Assembly (NCBI RefSeq): GCF_030272615.1
Contig: NC_081405.1
Location: forward strand, 24,847,272 to 24,911,271
DNA: 64,000 nt
Direction of reading: 5' to 3'
Origin: Cryptomeria japonica
Taxonomy: Eukaryota; Streptophyta; Pinopsida; Cupressales; Cupressaceae
In this document: in pieces, positions 34,147 through 45,800 of the stretch
How the letters are laid out: each line of letters starts with the position of its first letter
Position numbering within the stretch: the first letter of the stretch is position 1
The notes under the pieces: generated by a model
The model's input: only the letters and a program-made list of their open reading frames with translations
Told to the model about the DNA's origin: nothing
Database searches by the model: none
Made by a program: the position numbers and the translations under genes

Positions 34147-37100
34147 CTACCCCCGATCTTGCTGATCAATATTTCGGGAAGGTAGGAAACACGCTAGAGG
34201 AGGAACATCCAACACAGCAGATGGAGCTTTCACAAGATCCAAACAAGGGCTATGTTCATGTTTCGAGCCACGTTGTTCTTGTCTAGGAGCTACGATAAGT
34301 GCTTTAGAAAATTTGTTAGATAGATGGTTATCAACATCGACATATTCATATTCACTATCAGAATGAACAGGAGTAACATTTTCATCATGAATAACATTTT
34401 CATCTATATCATCATCAAGATTTATAAAAATAGGATCTTTAACTCGCACAGGATCAAGACCATCATGCATCTTATGTTTAGGAGATTTCGGCTCAATCAT
34501 CGGCTGAGGAGAAAATGGAATAATACTAGCTGAAGGTGTTTTTGAAGATTACAAAGTTTGAAAAGCAGCTACCTGAGCTCTAAGATGACGCTTTCGTCGG
34601 TGTTCACGTGCAGAATGATTTCGTCTAGTCTTAGTAGGAAGTTGAGAAGATTGAGGAGGAGGAATGTTCTCATCCTTATCACTTGGGTGTTTAGGTTGTG
34701 GTCTCTTAGGTTGAACAATAGGAGAAGAGGAAGGTCTCTTCTCTCCATAAGAGGAAGGAGGAGGAACTGCTCCATATAAGGGAGGAATATTCGGTTTAGG
34801 AAGGAGACCAAGTCCATCATGATGAGGAGGTATAGGTCTACTTTTAGGAAGTTTATTAGATATAGGCATAGTCACATTCATAGGAATGGGTTGAGAATCT
34901 TCTTGAGGAAAGACATTAGTTTTATCTTTCAAAGGAAGAACTTCCTTCTCAAGAATGATAGGAATGTCAAGTTTGGGTGTTCTAGGTTCACTTAGAGATA
35001 GGATCATATCTTTTTTCCACTTTTGATAAGATTTGAAAAGATGATCACTTCGCGGAGGAAGAGATTGGAATTGTTTAGGCCAAAAATAATCAATAGGAAT
35101 GCTAGAAGTTCTTTCAGCTGGTTTAAAGAGACTATGATTGACAGTAACAAATTCACCATTATGGGGAAATTTCAAACACTTGTGAATAGGAGAAGCAATA
35201 GCTTTCATGGAAGATAGCCAAGGATAGCCTAGCTTCACATGAAATTGTTCGGATGATGGAATAATAGCAAAGTCCACATCAAGGGATTTGTTATGGACCT
35301 CAATAGGTAATGTAATAGAACCAATTGCAGGAGAAGAAAGTGCATCAAATAATTTCACAACCACATTTGTTTCATCATAGATCACTTGATTTAATTGCAA
35401 AGTAAAAAGAAATTCTTCAATAATGATATTAACCATACAAGAAGGATCAATAAGCACTCCACGACAAGGTGTATTCTTGACTTTTGAAACTATATATAAA
35501 GGACCATTAGGTGCCCTGATAGTTTCACTGGAATCAAATGTGATGGAAGGTTCTTTAGGGATTTTTTGCTGTTCCACAAAGTTAATCACATTCGGAGTCA
35601 TAGACACCAGATCATCAGGTGAGACAGAGGAGTCAGTAGTATCAATCGCATTAGAGGTATGAGAAGGCAATGGATCAGTAAAAATCTGAAGATTTTGGTT
35701 AGGAGGAGCTATAGATGTGTTTCTTTTATCATTCACACCAGAAACAGAGATAGTATTATTATCAATCAAATCTTGAATTTTACCCTTTAAAGCAAAACAT
35801 TTTTCAGTATCATGCCCAGGATGACGATGAAATTGACAAAAAGATTTGTTATCAAAATAGGGTGAATTAATCTTTGCAGGATCTATTTGCTTTATAGGAG
35901 GAAGAGTAAGCACATTTTGTTCCAATAACTTATTCATAATACTATGCAATGATTCATTCAAAGGAGTAAACTTTCTTTCTTTCTTGAAAAACTTAGAAAT
36001 AGGAGGCACACTTGATGCCGCATTCACATTGTTGTTGATGATGTTTTCATTGAATTTAATGGACTCTCTATTCGGTTTAAACTTCCCAAATGGTTGTTGA
36101 CTACTATCACCCTTATCACTCGGAGCCATAGGATTTGCTTGTTCCATTTGACTCACAGTCAGTTGATAATTGTGAAGAGTTGCGCACAACTGTTGGAAAG
36201 AAGTAAACTCAGAAAATAGAAGTTTTTCTCTAATATCTTTTTGTAAATTAGAAATAAAGATTCTTTGAATATCATTGTCAGGTACTGGAAAAGAAATTTG
36301 AGCATACAAATGCTTATATCTACCAATGAAATCAGTCACTTTTTCTTTAACACCTTGTTTACAATGCATTAAATCAATCAAAGTAACTTTAGGACTTATA
36401 TTGTTTTGAAATTGTTGAATAAAAGCATTTGCAAGTTGTTCGAAAGAAGTAATAGAATACGAAGGCAACGAGCAATACCATTGTAGGGCTTTATCTCTTA
36501 ATGTTCTAGTAAACAATTTTGCAAGCAACCTTTGGTCATAAGCAAAATCAGTACATATTGTTTGAAAGGTCTTAACATGTGTTAGAGGATCACCCTTACC
36601 ATTATAAAGCTCCAAATGCGGAATTTCAACATGTTTAGGGGGGATAGCTCGAACAATGTCAAGAGAAAGTGGGCTCACAACATCAAATGTGGGCACACTA
36701 AACTTAGATTGATTCATAGAGGCAATTTGTTGCTGTAAAGAAGAGACAGGTTGTGCAAGATTGTTAATGGTCGCTTCAGTCGAAGAGTTCATATTAGACG
36801 TGTTAGATTGTGATGGAGGTGTTATGTTATTGAAAGAAGGTAGAGAGTAAGGTGGTGGGACACTATGATAGTTAGTCATAGGAGATGATTGGAAAGGAGG
36901 AACACTACAAGGAGGAACGGAAGGGTTAAATGAATTGCCCCCTTGCGTCATGTTCATTTGTGGAGATATAATAGGGACACTCATTGAAGGAATGAATGAA
37001 GAAGTCGGATTGAATGGAGGAAGAGGGTTGATTGAAGAAGAGGGATTGCCTCCATGACTGGTGATCATAGGAGGAATGTCTTGTATTGAAGTAGTCATTA

Positions 37101-37572
37101 TGTTTGATGTAAAAGTAGGTATACTAGCAATAGAAGTTGTCAAAGGAATAGAATGATTAACTTGAGTAGGAGGTTTTGTATAACCTAAAGTTTCGGCACA
37201 ACTCTTCATAGGCATCACATTCGAATCCACAATATGTGCAATACCACGCAAAATATCAATTCCATTCTTATCACTTTGAACCATACGTTTTAGACCCTCA
37301 ATTAAGGAAAGAGCTTGACTATCAGGGTATTCTTGAGACATCCATTATCGAAAATCATCAAATTGGTTATCCAATTTTGAAAGTTGTTCTACAGAAACCT
37401 CATGGAGAGCTTCTTCATCATTAAGAGGATTAGAGGAATTACCCATGTCCTCGTTAAAAAGGCCATTCAAATTAGGTTCCATCTCCTCAGTAATTACACC
37501 TTGGAAAGAATTAATTCTAAGGCTTCGTCTAACGGGAATAGTGTAAGTAGGACTTATTGTTGTAAAACTCAT
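34147..37572 (-). CDS. gag: Gag plus degenerate protease polyprotein of element E (two in-frame TAA codons)
   Basis: One reading frame from the ATG at 37570-37572 (MSFTTISPTYTIPVRR) to 34147, about 1,140 codons. It is interrupted only by TAA at 37345-37347 (after DDFR) and another at 34549-34551 (after AAFQTL); the central 930 codons are open. The N-terminus is Pro/Ser/Asn-rich. The Gag core includes LELYNGKGDPLTHVKTFQ, ALQWYCSLPSYSI and the knuckle CQFHRHPGHDTEKC (C-x2-H-x4-H-x4-C). A protease-like fold follows (GVLIDPSCMVNI ... KLGYPWL), but the usual D-S/T-G triad is D-P-S, so catalysis is doubtful. A long Pro-rich, basic tail and an acidic Asp-rich end (NLDDDIDENV) complete it. Both TAA codons fit a C-to-T change from CAA. 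Confidence 0.85.
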
Positions 37573-38740
37573 GCACTAAAGAGAGAGAGAAGATTTTGAA
37601 TTTTAGAGGTAGCAAATTTCAATAAAATCAGCCAATCTCCTAGATTTAAGCTATTAAATGCAATTAGGACAATCTCCCGAAATTTCGAAAAAAATGTCCG
37701 GGACCATGGCGAACGGAGTGCACACGGTCCTCGCAACTTTTTTAGAAATTTTCAGGGATGACAGTTATGATTATTTTAAAACTAATCTGAAAAAATTGAG
37801 TGATTTTACGATCTGTAGATAGGCCAAATTAAAGTTGCAATCTCAAAATTGAACCCTACCAAGATTGTTGAAAAATGTGAAATTTGAATTTTGAAAAAGA
37901 TGGGGAAACTGAAATTTTGAATTTTATGATTTTAGAGGGAATACTAAAAGCAATGCAGGCTTTGAAATTTAAAAGTTGACTCGATTTCATGCAAAATTCG
38001 AATTTGAAAGTGGAAATCAAGGCTGTTGCAATTAAACACTTAATTTCAAAAGTCACAAACTACAAAAATTTGAATAAAACACTGAAATTCTGAATGAATG
38101 CCAACACACTTTTCAGATTTAGGACTGTAAGGAACACAATTTTGATATCAATTTTAATTTCAACAATTTTTGAATGATTAGAAGCCTCAATCCAAGCAAT
38201 CGCTAGACCAACTTTGACTTTAATTTTGAAAGTGTTAAAATTGATAAAATCAGCCAAGATTCTGGATTTTAGCAGAAAAATACAGTAAGATCTAGCTCCC
38301 GAAATTTCAGAAAAAATGTCGGGGACGATGGCACTCGGGGTGCACACGGTCCTCGCAACTTTTTTCCAAATTTTCAGGGATGAAAGATATTGTGATTTTA
38401 TTGCGGAATCCAAAGTTACAGCCGATTTGGAGGTGTTTTGATTAGTGAAATTATCAGTCAAAGGTTGAATCAAGAAGGTCTTAAAAATTAGGGTTTTAAC
38501 ATTTAACCACTTAATTTTTAGAATTAAAGCACAAATATGAATTGACAATTTGCAATAGAAGGGTAGATCTGAAACAAGCATTAACAATTAAACATTCCAC
38601 AAGTTTAATTACTTAAAAAGAAAATTTTAGGGTTTTTATGCAATCAACCTCTAAAATTTGCAAAAGATCAAACATGGAAATGTAATTAAGGAAACAAAAT
38701 TTTCAGATCTAACCATGAATAATCAGAATGAGGATGTTCA
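37573..38740 (-). other. Element E 5' untranslated leader with repeated block
   Basis: 1.2-kb leader, non-coding. It contains two imperfect direct copies, each about 165 bp (37628-37790 and 38246-38410). Each includes a conserved GTGCACACGGTCC core (37718-37731 and 38340-38353) followed by 'tcgcaacttttt' and 'attttcagggatga'. The same core is in both LTRs. A dimerisation, packaging or translation role is possible but not shown. Confidence 0.75.
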
Positions 38741-38754
38741 CGTGAGGTTCACCA
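38741..38754 (-). other. Element E candidate primer-binding site
   Basis: Three bases inside the 5' LTR the minus strand reads TGGTGAACCTCACG. The TGG start is right for a PBS, but it is not the iMet sequence and I cannot name the tRNA from memory. Confidence 0.45.
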
Positions 38755-38757
38755 AAA

Positions 38758-39991
38758 TGTAAAGCGGAAAAAAATCGAACCCTAGTTGTTCTCCCCTCCC
38801 CAACTCCAAAGAGAGAGAAGGGAGAGTCACTAAGGTTGATGGTTTTCACTTAGGAGAGACTTTACATTCAAAAGAGGGGTTGAAACCCACAAGATCCAAT
38901 CCCACGTAATGCAAGATTGGATTCTAAATGAGTTTCAAGGGTTGTGACATCAAGGATACCCTCTTTTGTAAAGAATGTAGATAGAAAAATTGAACTAGGA
39001 ATGCATGTAAAGTAGGAAAGATTCGCTTATAAACAGAGATAGGGATATGGGATGAAGCTGCGGACCTAGAATTAGCAGTAAAATGTTGAGACAGTGCTGT
39101 TCTGCAAATTTGAGTGAAAGTTGATGGGATGATGGCGCCCGGCGTGCACACGGTCCTCCAAAAAATCCGCGAAACGAAGGGGGATCTGTTCGTCTCTGCA
39201 CAAGGATTCCAAATCTTCAATTACAGCCGCGTACCTGCAACCTACACACAGAAAAGACAGGATGATTGGGGGGTTAGGGATGAGGGGTTTGCCTTTAGGT
39301 CAAACCCCGATTTTGGAATTAACCAAGAAATGAGAATGCTGTAAATGTAAATGTTTGTAATGTAAACAAGTACTGATACCTTGTTGTAAGAATGTTTGTA
39401 TTCTTACATGCGAAGGTGTAATGTATGTAGTATGTTGTATGTTGTATGTGATCTCCTCTTCAATGGTTGAATCCTTGTCTTGAATGCAACACTTAGCCTT
39501 GAATGGAGACTTAGAATGCTCAATTGCTTGAAGGAATGCTTGAATGCTTGAATGTTTGAAATGTTTGAATATCGCTTCTGCGTCTCGTTCTTTCTTATTT
39601 TCTTCCTCTTTCTTTTAGGAGAGGAAAAGTAGTTTATATACTTGTCAATTAGGGTTGATAGACTGATTTTTCCGACCTTAGGCCGACTAGGAAACATTAT
39701 TTCCTGAATTGCAAACTTAAAGACCCGATGCCCAAAAGAGACCGGGCCCAAAATAGGGCCAGGGACCAGGGTGCTGGGCGCCATGGTCCTGGGGGACTAG
39801 GGCGCTGGGTGCCATGGTCCCACCTCCCGGGACAACAGGGTGCAAGGAAGGATCAGGCCAAGGTGCAGAAAATGCAGTTTTTGGTGTCGTAAACAGGTTT
39901 CGGGGTCTCCATGCAGGTTCAACGTTGCGCCGCCATCGTGAAGACCCAAATGCAGTCGAAATTGCAAGTGTCACAATTTTAGGATGCTACA
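38758..39991 (-). repeat. Element E 5' LTR
   Basis: 1,234 bp; longer than the 3' LTR because of a 36-bp tandem duplication at about 39770-39825 ('gggcgccatggtcc' / 'gggtgccatggtcc'). Core word GTGCACACGGTCCT at 39144-39157. Confidence 0.93.
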
Positions 39992-42900
39992 GAACTATAC
40001 TCATCTTTATCTTCAATTGTCATTTCTTTGTTTGCACAACTTATATTCTACTCATGAATGAGCGGCCACAACTCTCTTTTATGAAGATACCTTGAAGGTC
40101 ATTGTTTGAAACACCTTTACACAACTATGACATGTTCGTGCCTTCATTGTAAGATTGTGATCTCTTGGTCTTTTATGGTGGTATACCTCTATGACAGTGA
40201 TTAAACCTTATATGATTTGAGATCCTTGAACAATGTTATAACAAACTCCTCCAAACTCCTCTATATTATGTAAGATCTTTTTATGGTTTCTCTATGGTAT
40301 GCAATGACCTAAAACATGTGAGAGACATCTTGCAACCATGACTTGGTATGTATTTTTAATGGGGCCTCCCTTATTGTATTTGTTCCATATATTAGTCTTG
40401 ATATGGCTCTTTTCATGAATATCTTTGTTCTGGTTGCATTAATTTCATGAAGGCTTTTGCTCAGTCCATGATGTTTCATGTATGCTCTTAGAAGGCTACT
40501 GGTTGTCACTACTATTCAAAGGGTTCTAGGTGATGCATTGTATAACGGTTGTTCACTGTTCTTGAGTTGATCCTCTTATGAAGCCTTGGGTTTGAAGCAT
40601 GATGTATAGACTGTCTTTCATGATTATGAAGTTGATCTCTTCTTTGTCTCAAACAATCTCTACTATAAACCCCTCTATGTTTTGAGTCTAAATAATATGC
40701 AAGCTCTATCTTTTATCACAGTGACTGTCTTGTTCTTCAATGGCTTTGCTCTTATGACTATATGGATTCTTATTGTGATTACTATGCATGTACCCTTTTG
40801 ACTGCTAGGGCTGTATTTATGCATTTTCCTGTAGCTGATCATATACATATTTTCTCTCAAAATTGTGATTGGGCTTAATCAATCCATTGTTTCTTGTAGG
40901 CTTATATACTCATTTTGACAAATAAACACTTAAAAGATTTTATTTTTTGTGACCAACCTTTCTATTAGTGTTTTTGAGTTGACATATGACTATCATTTTG
41001 CCTTAGAACTGCAACAAAGACTATCCTTGTGATAAGCTTAGTGTGACACTTATCTTTGTCTTATTTTCTTTGTTTAGGTTGTGACTATCCTTCATGGTTG
41101 TCATCTTTATCTCTTTGTCATTGTACTAAAGAGCTCCTTGACTGTATCTATGGTGTTCATTAGTTCTGAGTGTTTAGGCCCTTTAATAGTGTAGTTGGTA
41201 TAAGAGGATTCATGTTTGTAGTTGTGTCTAATAGTTGTTTGTTGTGAGTGCTTTTTGCTGCACTAAGATGCATAGACTGAAATCATGAAGAGACTGCTAC
41301 TACACCTTTGTGATGAGATATACCTTAAACCTTTTCTGACACTACTAATATGGCTGGTCTTTTACCAGGGACTAACTATTTGTGTGAGTTCATTGATTGT
41401 CTTTCATGCCACCGATAGTAATCCATGTGCAAGCTTATTACAAACTTTGTATTTTCACTATCTTATGATTATAGTCATTGATTGCTTTATGGTAAAACTT
41501 TCATTGTTTTGACAGTGCTTTTACATCTTACTCATTGTAACTGTTGTGCCCTATGGGTGCTCTCTTTTCACTGTATAAGAATGTGTTTTAGTCTTTGTGC
41601 AAAGCCATTAGTTGTCCTAACAACTAGCCCTAAGCATGTTCTGAGTAAACAACCGACACCCTAACCTCTGTTGTCCTCTATTATAGGGCTATTATCTTTG
41701 TCTTTAAAACAACACTGCTATTGTTTTGTGCCATTATTGCAGACTTTTGATCTCTATTTCAATGTGTTTGATGATTCTGATTTAGACTCCTCTATGATTG
41801 TCAATGGCCATATCACTAATCTTCCATAGGTCTAAGAGTATACTGAGATCCCTTTGTTCTTATGCCTTTTTGACAATTGTCAAGTCTTCACTGTATTCCA
41901 TGTATTAATGACTGCAATTTATGGGGGCTGCAACTTTGATCATGTCTAATACCCCTGTAAGATCCCTGAGACTGCTTCTAGGCCTCAAAATTGCTCAAGC
42001 TCACTATGAAAACAAACTATAGGACTACAACACCATATATTGATATCAAGTTTTACACCGTCTTGCTAAGGTTCAATCTTTTGGTAATTGACTTGCATTC
42101 AATATCTTCATAAATTGTATTTTGTCACTTAGTTGCTCTATCTTGGCAGAGACTATGTATTATTCACCTCTTTAACTACTAGATTTTGGGTCTTTTGGCT
42201 TCAATAGATTATCACTATCTTCTCGATGGCCATTGCTTTGGCTCACAACTACTGCAATAATTCTTTCTCTATCATTATTATTTGGCAAACCCTACTGTCA
42301 TCTTCTCTCTATCAATATCCTAGAGGTCTGAGACTCTGTCATTGTGTGCTGACCTGTTCATTGACATTGATCTACTTCTTTGTGCTAAAGTCACTGTCTT
42401 TAAGGGATGATGACTATTGTAATGTGAATTTTAGATTGTTTTAACTCCTTGGCACTGTCATTTGTCTTAATCCTTCATGCTTTCTTAATTCCTTGAAGGT
42501 CAGATTCGTTCATAAGGTTAGTCTTAATTCTTTGTGGGTTGCTCCCACTGTATTTCTTCTATGTGCAGTCTTAACTCTCAACCAAACTCATGGTAGTGAA
42601 TCTCCTTTCCATGAAAGCTATCATTAGTTCCTCATCAAAGCAATAATAAGATGTATCTTTAAATGCATCTAAAGAAATATAATGGAAAAAAGACTTTCCA
42701 TCTATTGTGCTTAAACAAGCTAGGATGATTGTGAATGCTTTTACTGCATTAACCTTCACCTCAGAAAAATATTAAGTGAACAAAATAAAAGATATCCTTT
42801 GTACGTTAGGGTTTATCGCTTGCATGAAACTGTACCTTTGTTTGTTCATCTCCTTTTAAGCTCACTTTTTTAGGGCTTGAATATGCTATTCTTCATGATA

Positions 42901-43457
42901 CTACTGCTTTCTTCATCATAACTGTTGTTATAAAAATATCTTATTGCTCCTTATAAAGAGAATGCCTTTAAATAATATTACATGATGCTTTTCTATTCAT
43001 CTACAATGTCATTCAATCAAGAATTTTGAAACTCTTTGTTCTAACATGCTCTATAACTGAGGATACACTCTTTTGAACTAGTTATTCAACTCACTGAAAC
43101 TATAATGAATCAGAAGAATCCCTCAACATTCTTCATAACTGGGGATATGAACCCACTATACACATGGATCTGCTCCTTAAACTAGTGTTGGAGATCTTCA
43201 AACATCCAAGAAGTCTGTAGATCATGAGTTTAATCTTGGAAGCTAGGGTTTCTTGCATAACATGACTAACTCTTTACTTCTAACCATGAGTTATCTTTCA
43301 AAAAATCAATGCATTACAAAGAACCCATCTTGACCTATTCCACATGGAAGTCTTTTCTATGACAAGGATCGTTTGTTATGCAATATGGAGGCTTTATTTA
43401 TTGATAAGCTTGTATTCCCTCCAAAAGCTAAACATGGGCTTTATTTTGACTTTATTC
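39992..43457. other. 3.5 kb of T-rich non-coding sequence, unassigned
   Basis: Begins with the second copy of TSD GAACT. No gene, LTR pair or protein similarity recognised. The plus strand is strongly T-rich with recurring short words (ctttgt, gactatc, actgtc, ttgtgac), giving marked strand asymmetry over at least 2.5 kb. Small open frames here have no consistent composition. It may be non-coding interior or a long LTR of the old element that also includes 28.6-32.2 kb. Confidence 0.4.
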
Positions 43458-43520
43458 AACATAAGATATGCTTTTTGGGAGTCTTTCAATTTATTAATAA
43501 AGCATTATTCAACATAAGAT
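43458..43520. repeat. 53-bp tandem duplication, second copy split by a solo LTR
   Basis: 'aacataagat' recurs at 43458 and 43511. The unit 'aacataagatatgctttttgg...ataaagcattattc' is repeated once, and the second unit continues after the solo LTR at 44579-44630. The duplication therefore predates the LTR insertion. Confidence 0.8.
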
Positions 43521-44578
43521 TGTTGGTATTTTGGTATGGTTTTGTCATTGATGTCAACACCTGCTAAATTCACCTACTTTGGAGATCTAGCAACATTCAC
43601 CAGCAAACAGTAAACTGTGCAAACAGTTACCGATATATGGCTAACCGACAGGATATAATGTTCACCGGTACCTGCATTGACATGGAAGACACTTGGTAAT
43701 GTTGAAGACATCATATGGACACTTTACTTTGAAGTAATAATCATTGGTATATTCTCATTTGCATATTTGCTTTTATCGGCAAATAGGTCTAGGTTATCTA
43801 GGGTTACACCGACAGGTTTATCTTTTCCAGATCAGCATGGCATGCTATGGAGATGATTTATTATTGTTGTAAATGCATTAAGCCGACATGTTCAAATCGG
43901 TTATTGCATCGGATATTGTATTGTTTGTAAAATGTTTTTATTGTAATATCTTATAGAGCCAACCTACTAAAATTGGTCTTAGGGTATGGTATAAATGTAA
44001 GATCTTATTTGTAAGATCAAGTGTGGAATGCGAAAAAGATTTAAGGAAGGATATATGCGAGATCAAGCAGGGATATACACGAAGACATCATTTGAAGGTG
44101 AAGTTAGGTTTTTGTAGAAGCATATCAGCATTACACCGGTACTGAATCCAACATATGAAGATGCTATTTTGTGTAGTACATTCTCATTGGATTTAACCAT
44201 CCAACTGTAGTTAGTGTGACTCCCATTTGTGATTGAGCAGTGAGCTCTAGGCTATTGGCCTTTCTGCATGTGCAGACCCCTCTTTGTACACTTACTATCT
44301 GCAGTAGTATCATCTGATTGTGGGTAAGGTTTCCCATCATGGTTTTTCCCCTTATAGGGTTTTCACATACAAATATTGGTGTCATGTGTTGTGGATGACT
44401 TTGTGCTTATGTTTCATGCATTAATTCTTACCGGTACAACAATTTTCTGTTAACACTGTTTACCGGCATACTTAACTGTCTTACCAGTATTAAGCATTAA
44501 GTTGGTTAATAAGTTTTTGGTTTGAATTTATTAGACAACTGATTCACCCCCCCCTCTCAATTGTCTCTGGGACCGACA
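43521..44578 (+). mobile_element. Solo copia LTR, same family as element G
   Basis: 1,058 bp, TGTTGGTATTTTGG...GACCGACA, flanked by perfect TSD AAGAT (43516-43520 and 44579-44583), with no interior sequence. It aligns end to end with the 5' LTR of element G (58055-59121). TATAAAT at 43990-43996. A solo LTR with its own TSD is what recombination between the two LTRs of one element leaves behind. Confidence 0.93.
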
Positions 44579-44583
44579 AAGAT

Positions 44584-44869
44584 ATGCTTTTTGGGAGTCT
44601 TTCAATTTATTAATAAAACATTTTTAATGCTTTATTAATTTTGACAATACAATCTCAAGACCCTCAAAAATTAATTTTTTTTTACTCTTGGAAATCATTT
44701 AAAAGACCTTATGAACTTCTATTTCATACCTAAATGGATATTTAGGCCATTTTTACTTGAAAGTGAAAAATGGGCAACACTTACATTAATGGAAGGGAGT
44801 TTAATTGATCCAATATTAAAAGGACTAAATTCAAATCAGGTTAATCCTTCCCTTATTAGAGTTGAAATT
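44584..44869. other. Unassigned AT-rich flank
   Basis: Continuation of the target of the solo LTR; non-coding, nothing recognised. Confidence 0.35.
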
Positions 44870-45800
44870 GAATTGTAATTAGGGCTGAATTGCAATGCTA
44901 GATCTAAGACAAACAATAAGAAATTAACGTAAAATAATAGTAATAGAATGTTCTAGATATCATACAAAGCTGTAAATCTAGATGTGAGGATGAAAAATAG
45001 ATCATAAGTTGTGACAAAAGGTTCGGGTAGACTTATCAAGATCAAGGGGAGCAAGTCGCCCTAGTCCTCTATATATTGGGAGCAGACAAACTAGATGTTT
45101 TTTGATTGGGATGACACACATAATCCACTCCGAGAAGGTCATCATAAATTCTTAGGACCAACGAGAGCTAGTTGTCCTAGTACTTTTATTTTTGTGCCTT
45201 CAAAAGCTAAGTCTGATTGTTGTCATCTACTCTGCCAAATTCCTCGCTTGTATCTCCCAAAACAATTCTCTACACACAAAAAAGGAAATAGGGTTTTTGC
45301 TGGGGAATTGCCTTAGGTCAAACCCTAGTTTAGGAATTAACCTTGAATTGAATTAAATTTTAATTGAAATACTAAAGTAAGTGTTGTGTCATAATACCTC
45401 AAATCTGCAATGGTTGATTGAAGATTTATGATGTAATGCTCTTTAGATGTGATCACAAGTATTGATGTAATAACATGACAACACATAAAAGACTCAAACT
45501 TGAACATATGCTTGTATAAAAATTGATGTGATTCGCTCCATGATGCTTCAATGATATTGTGGGATGAAACACTGCCTTGAATGCTTGAGAATGTTTGATG
45601 ATAATTGTTTGATGAATGCATGAAAGATCGAGTATTGAAGTGATCAAAATGAATTGATAGGATCTCTTTATATAGGGTTCACTGGGTAAATTATTGATTA
45701 GGCCAACCTCCAACAATCACATTGAGGCATGGGGACCAAAATCCATCAGAGAGGGAGAGTGCCTTGACCTATTTAAATTGGATCCATTTAAGGGGGAGTT
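44870..45800 (-). repeat. Second copy of gypsy LTR family H (H2), truncated
   Basis: Matches 1200-1985 in order, including the block from 'ttgccttaggtcaaaccctag' (45309) and a minus-strand TATATAAA at 45667-45674. It ends at 'tttaagggggag', where copy H1 continues with about 240 more bases to its PPT. The truncation coincides with the left end of element F. Left limit approximate. Confidence 0.65.

Larger units (their letters stand above)
32183..39991 (-). mobile_element. Element E: gag-only non-autonomous Ty3/gypsy element
   Basis: LTRs 32183-33380 and 38758-39991 are flanked by a perfect TSD, GAACT (32178-32182 and 39992-39996). PPT 33381-33396 on the minus side sets orientation. The 5.38-kb interior has one long reading frame (34147-37572) for Gag plus a degenerate protease, and no RT, RNase H or integrase. 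Counting by eye, the LTRs differ by about 40 substitutions over 1.2 kb (near 97% identity), mostly transitions, and by one 36-bp duplication. This fits the terminal-repeat-with-GAG (TR-GAG) type of non-autonomous element, probably mobilised by an autonomous gypsy relative. Lineage assignment (Tat-like) rests on the Gag knuckle and is inferred. Confidence 0.92.

Noticed and set aside
40016-43567. Several 60-75-codon frames in the T-rich region
   Set aside because: Low-complexity, mutually overlapping, no motif; expected by chance in stop-poor T-rich DNA.
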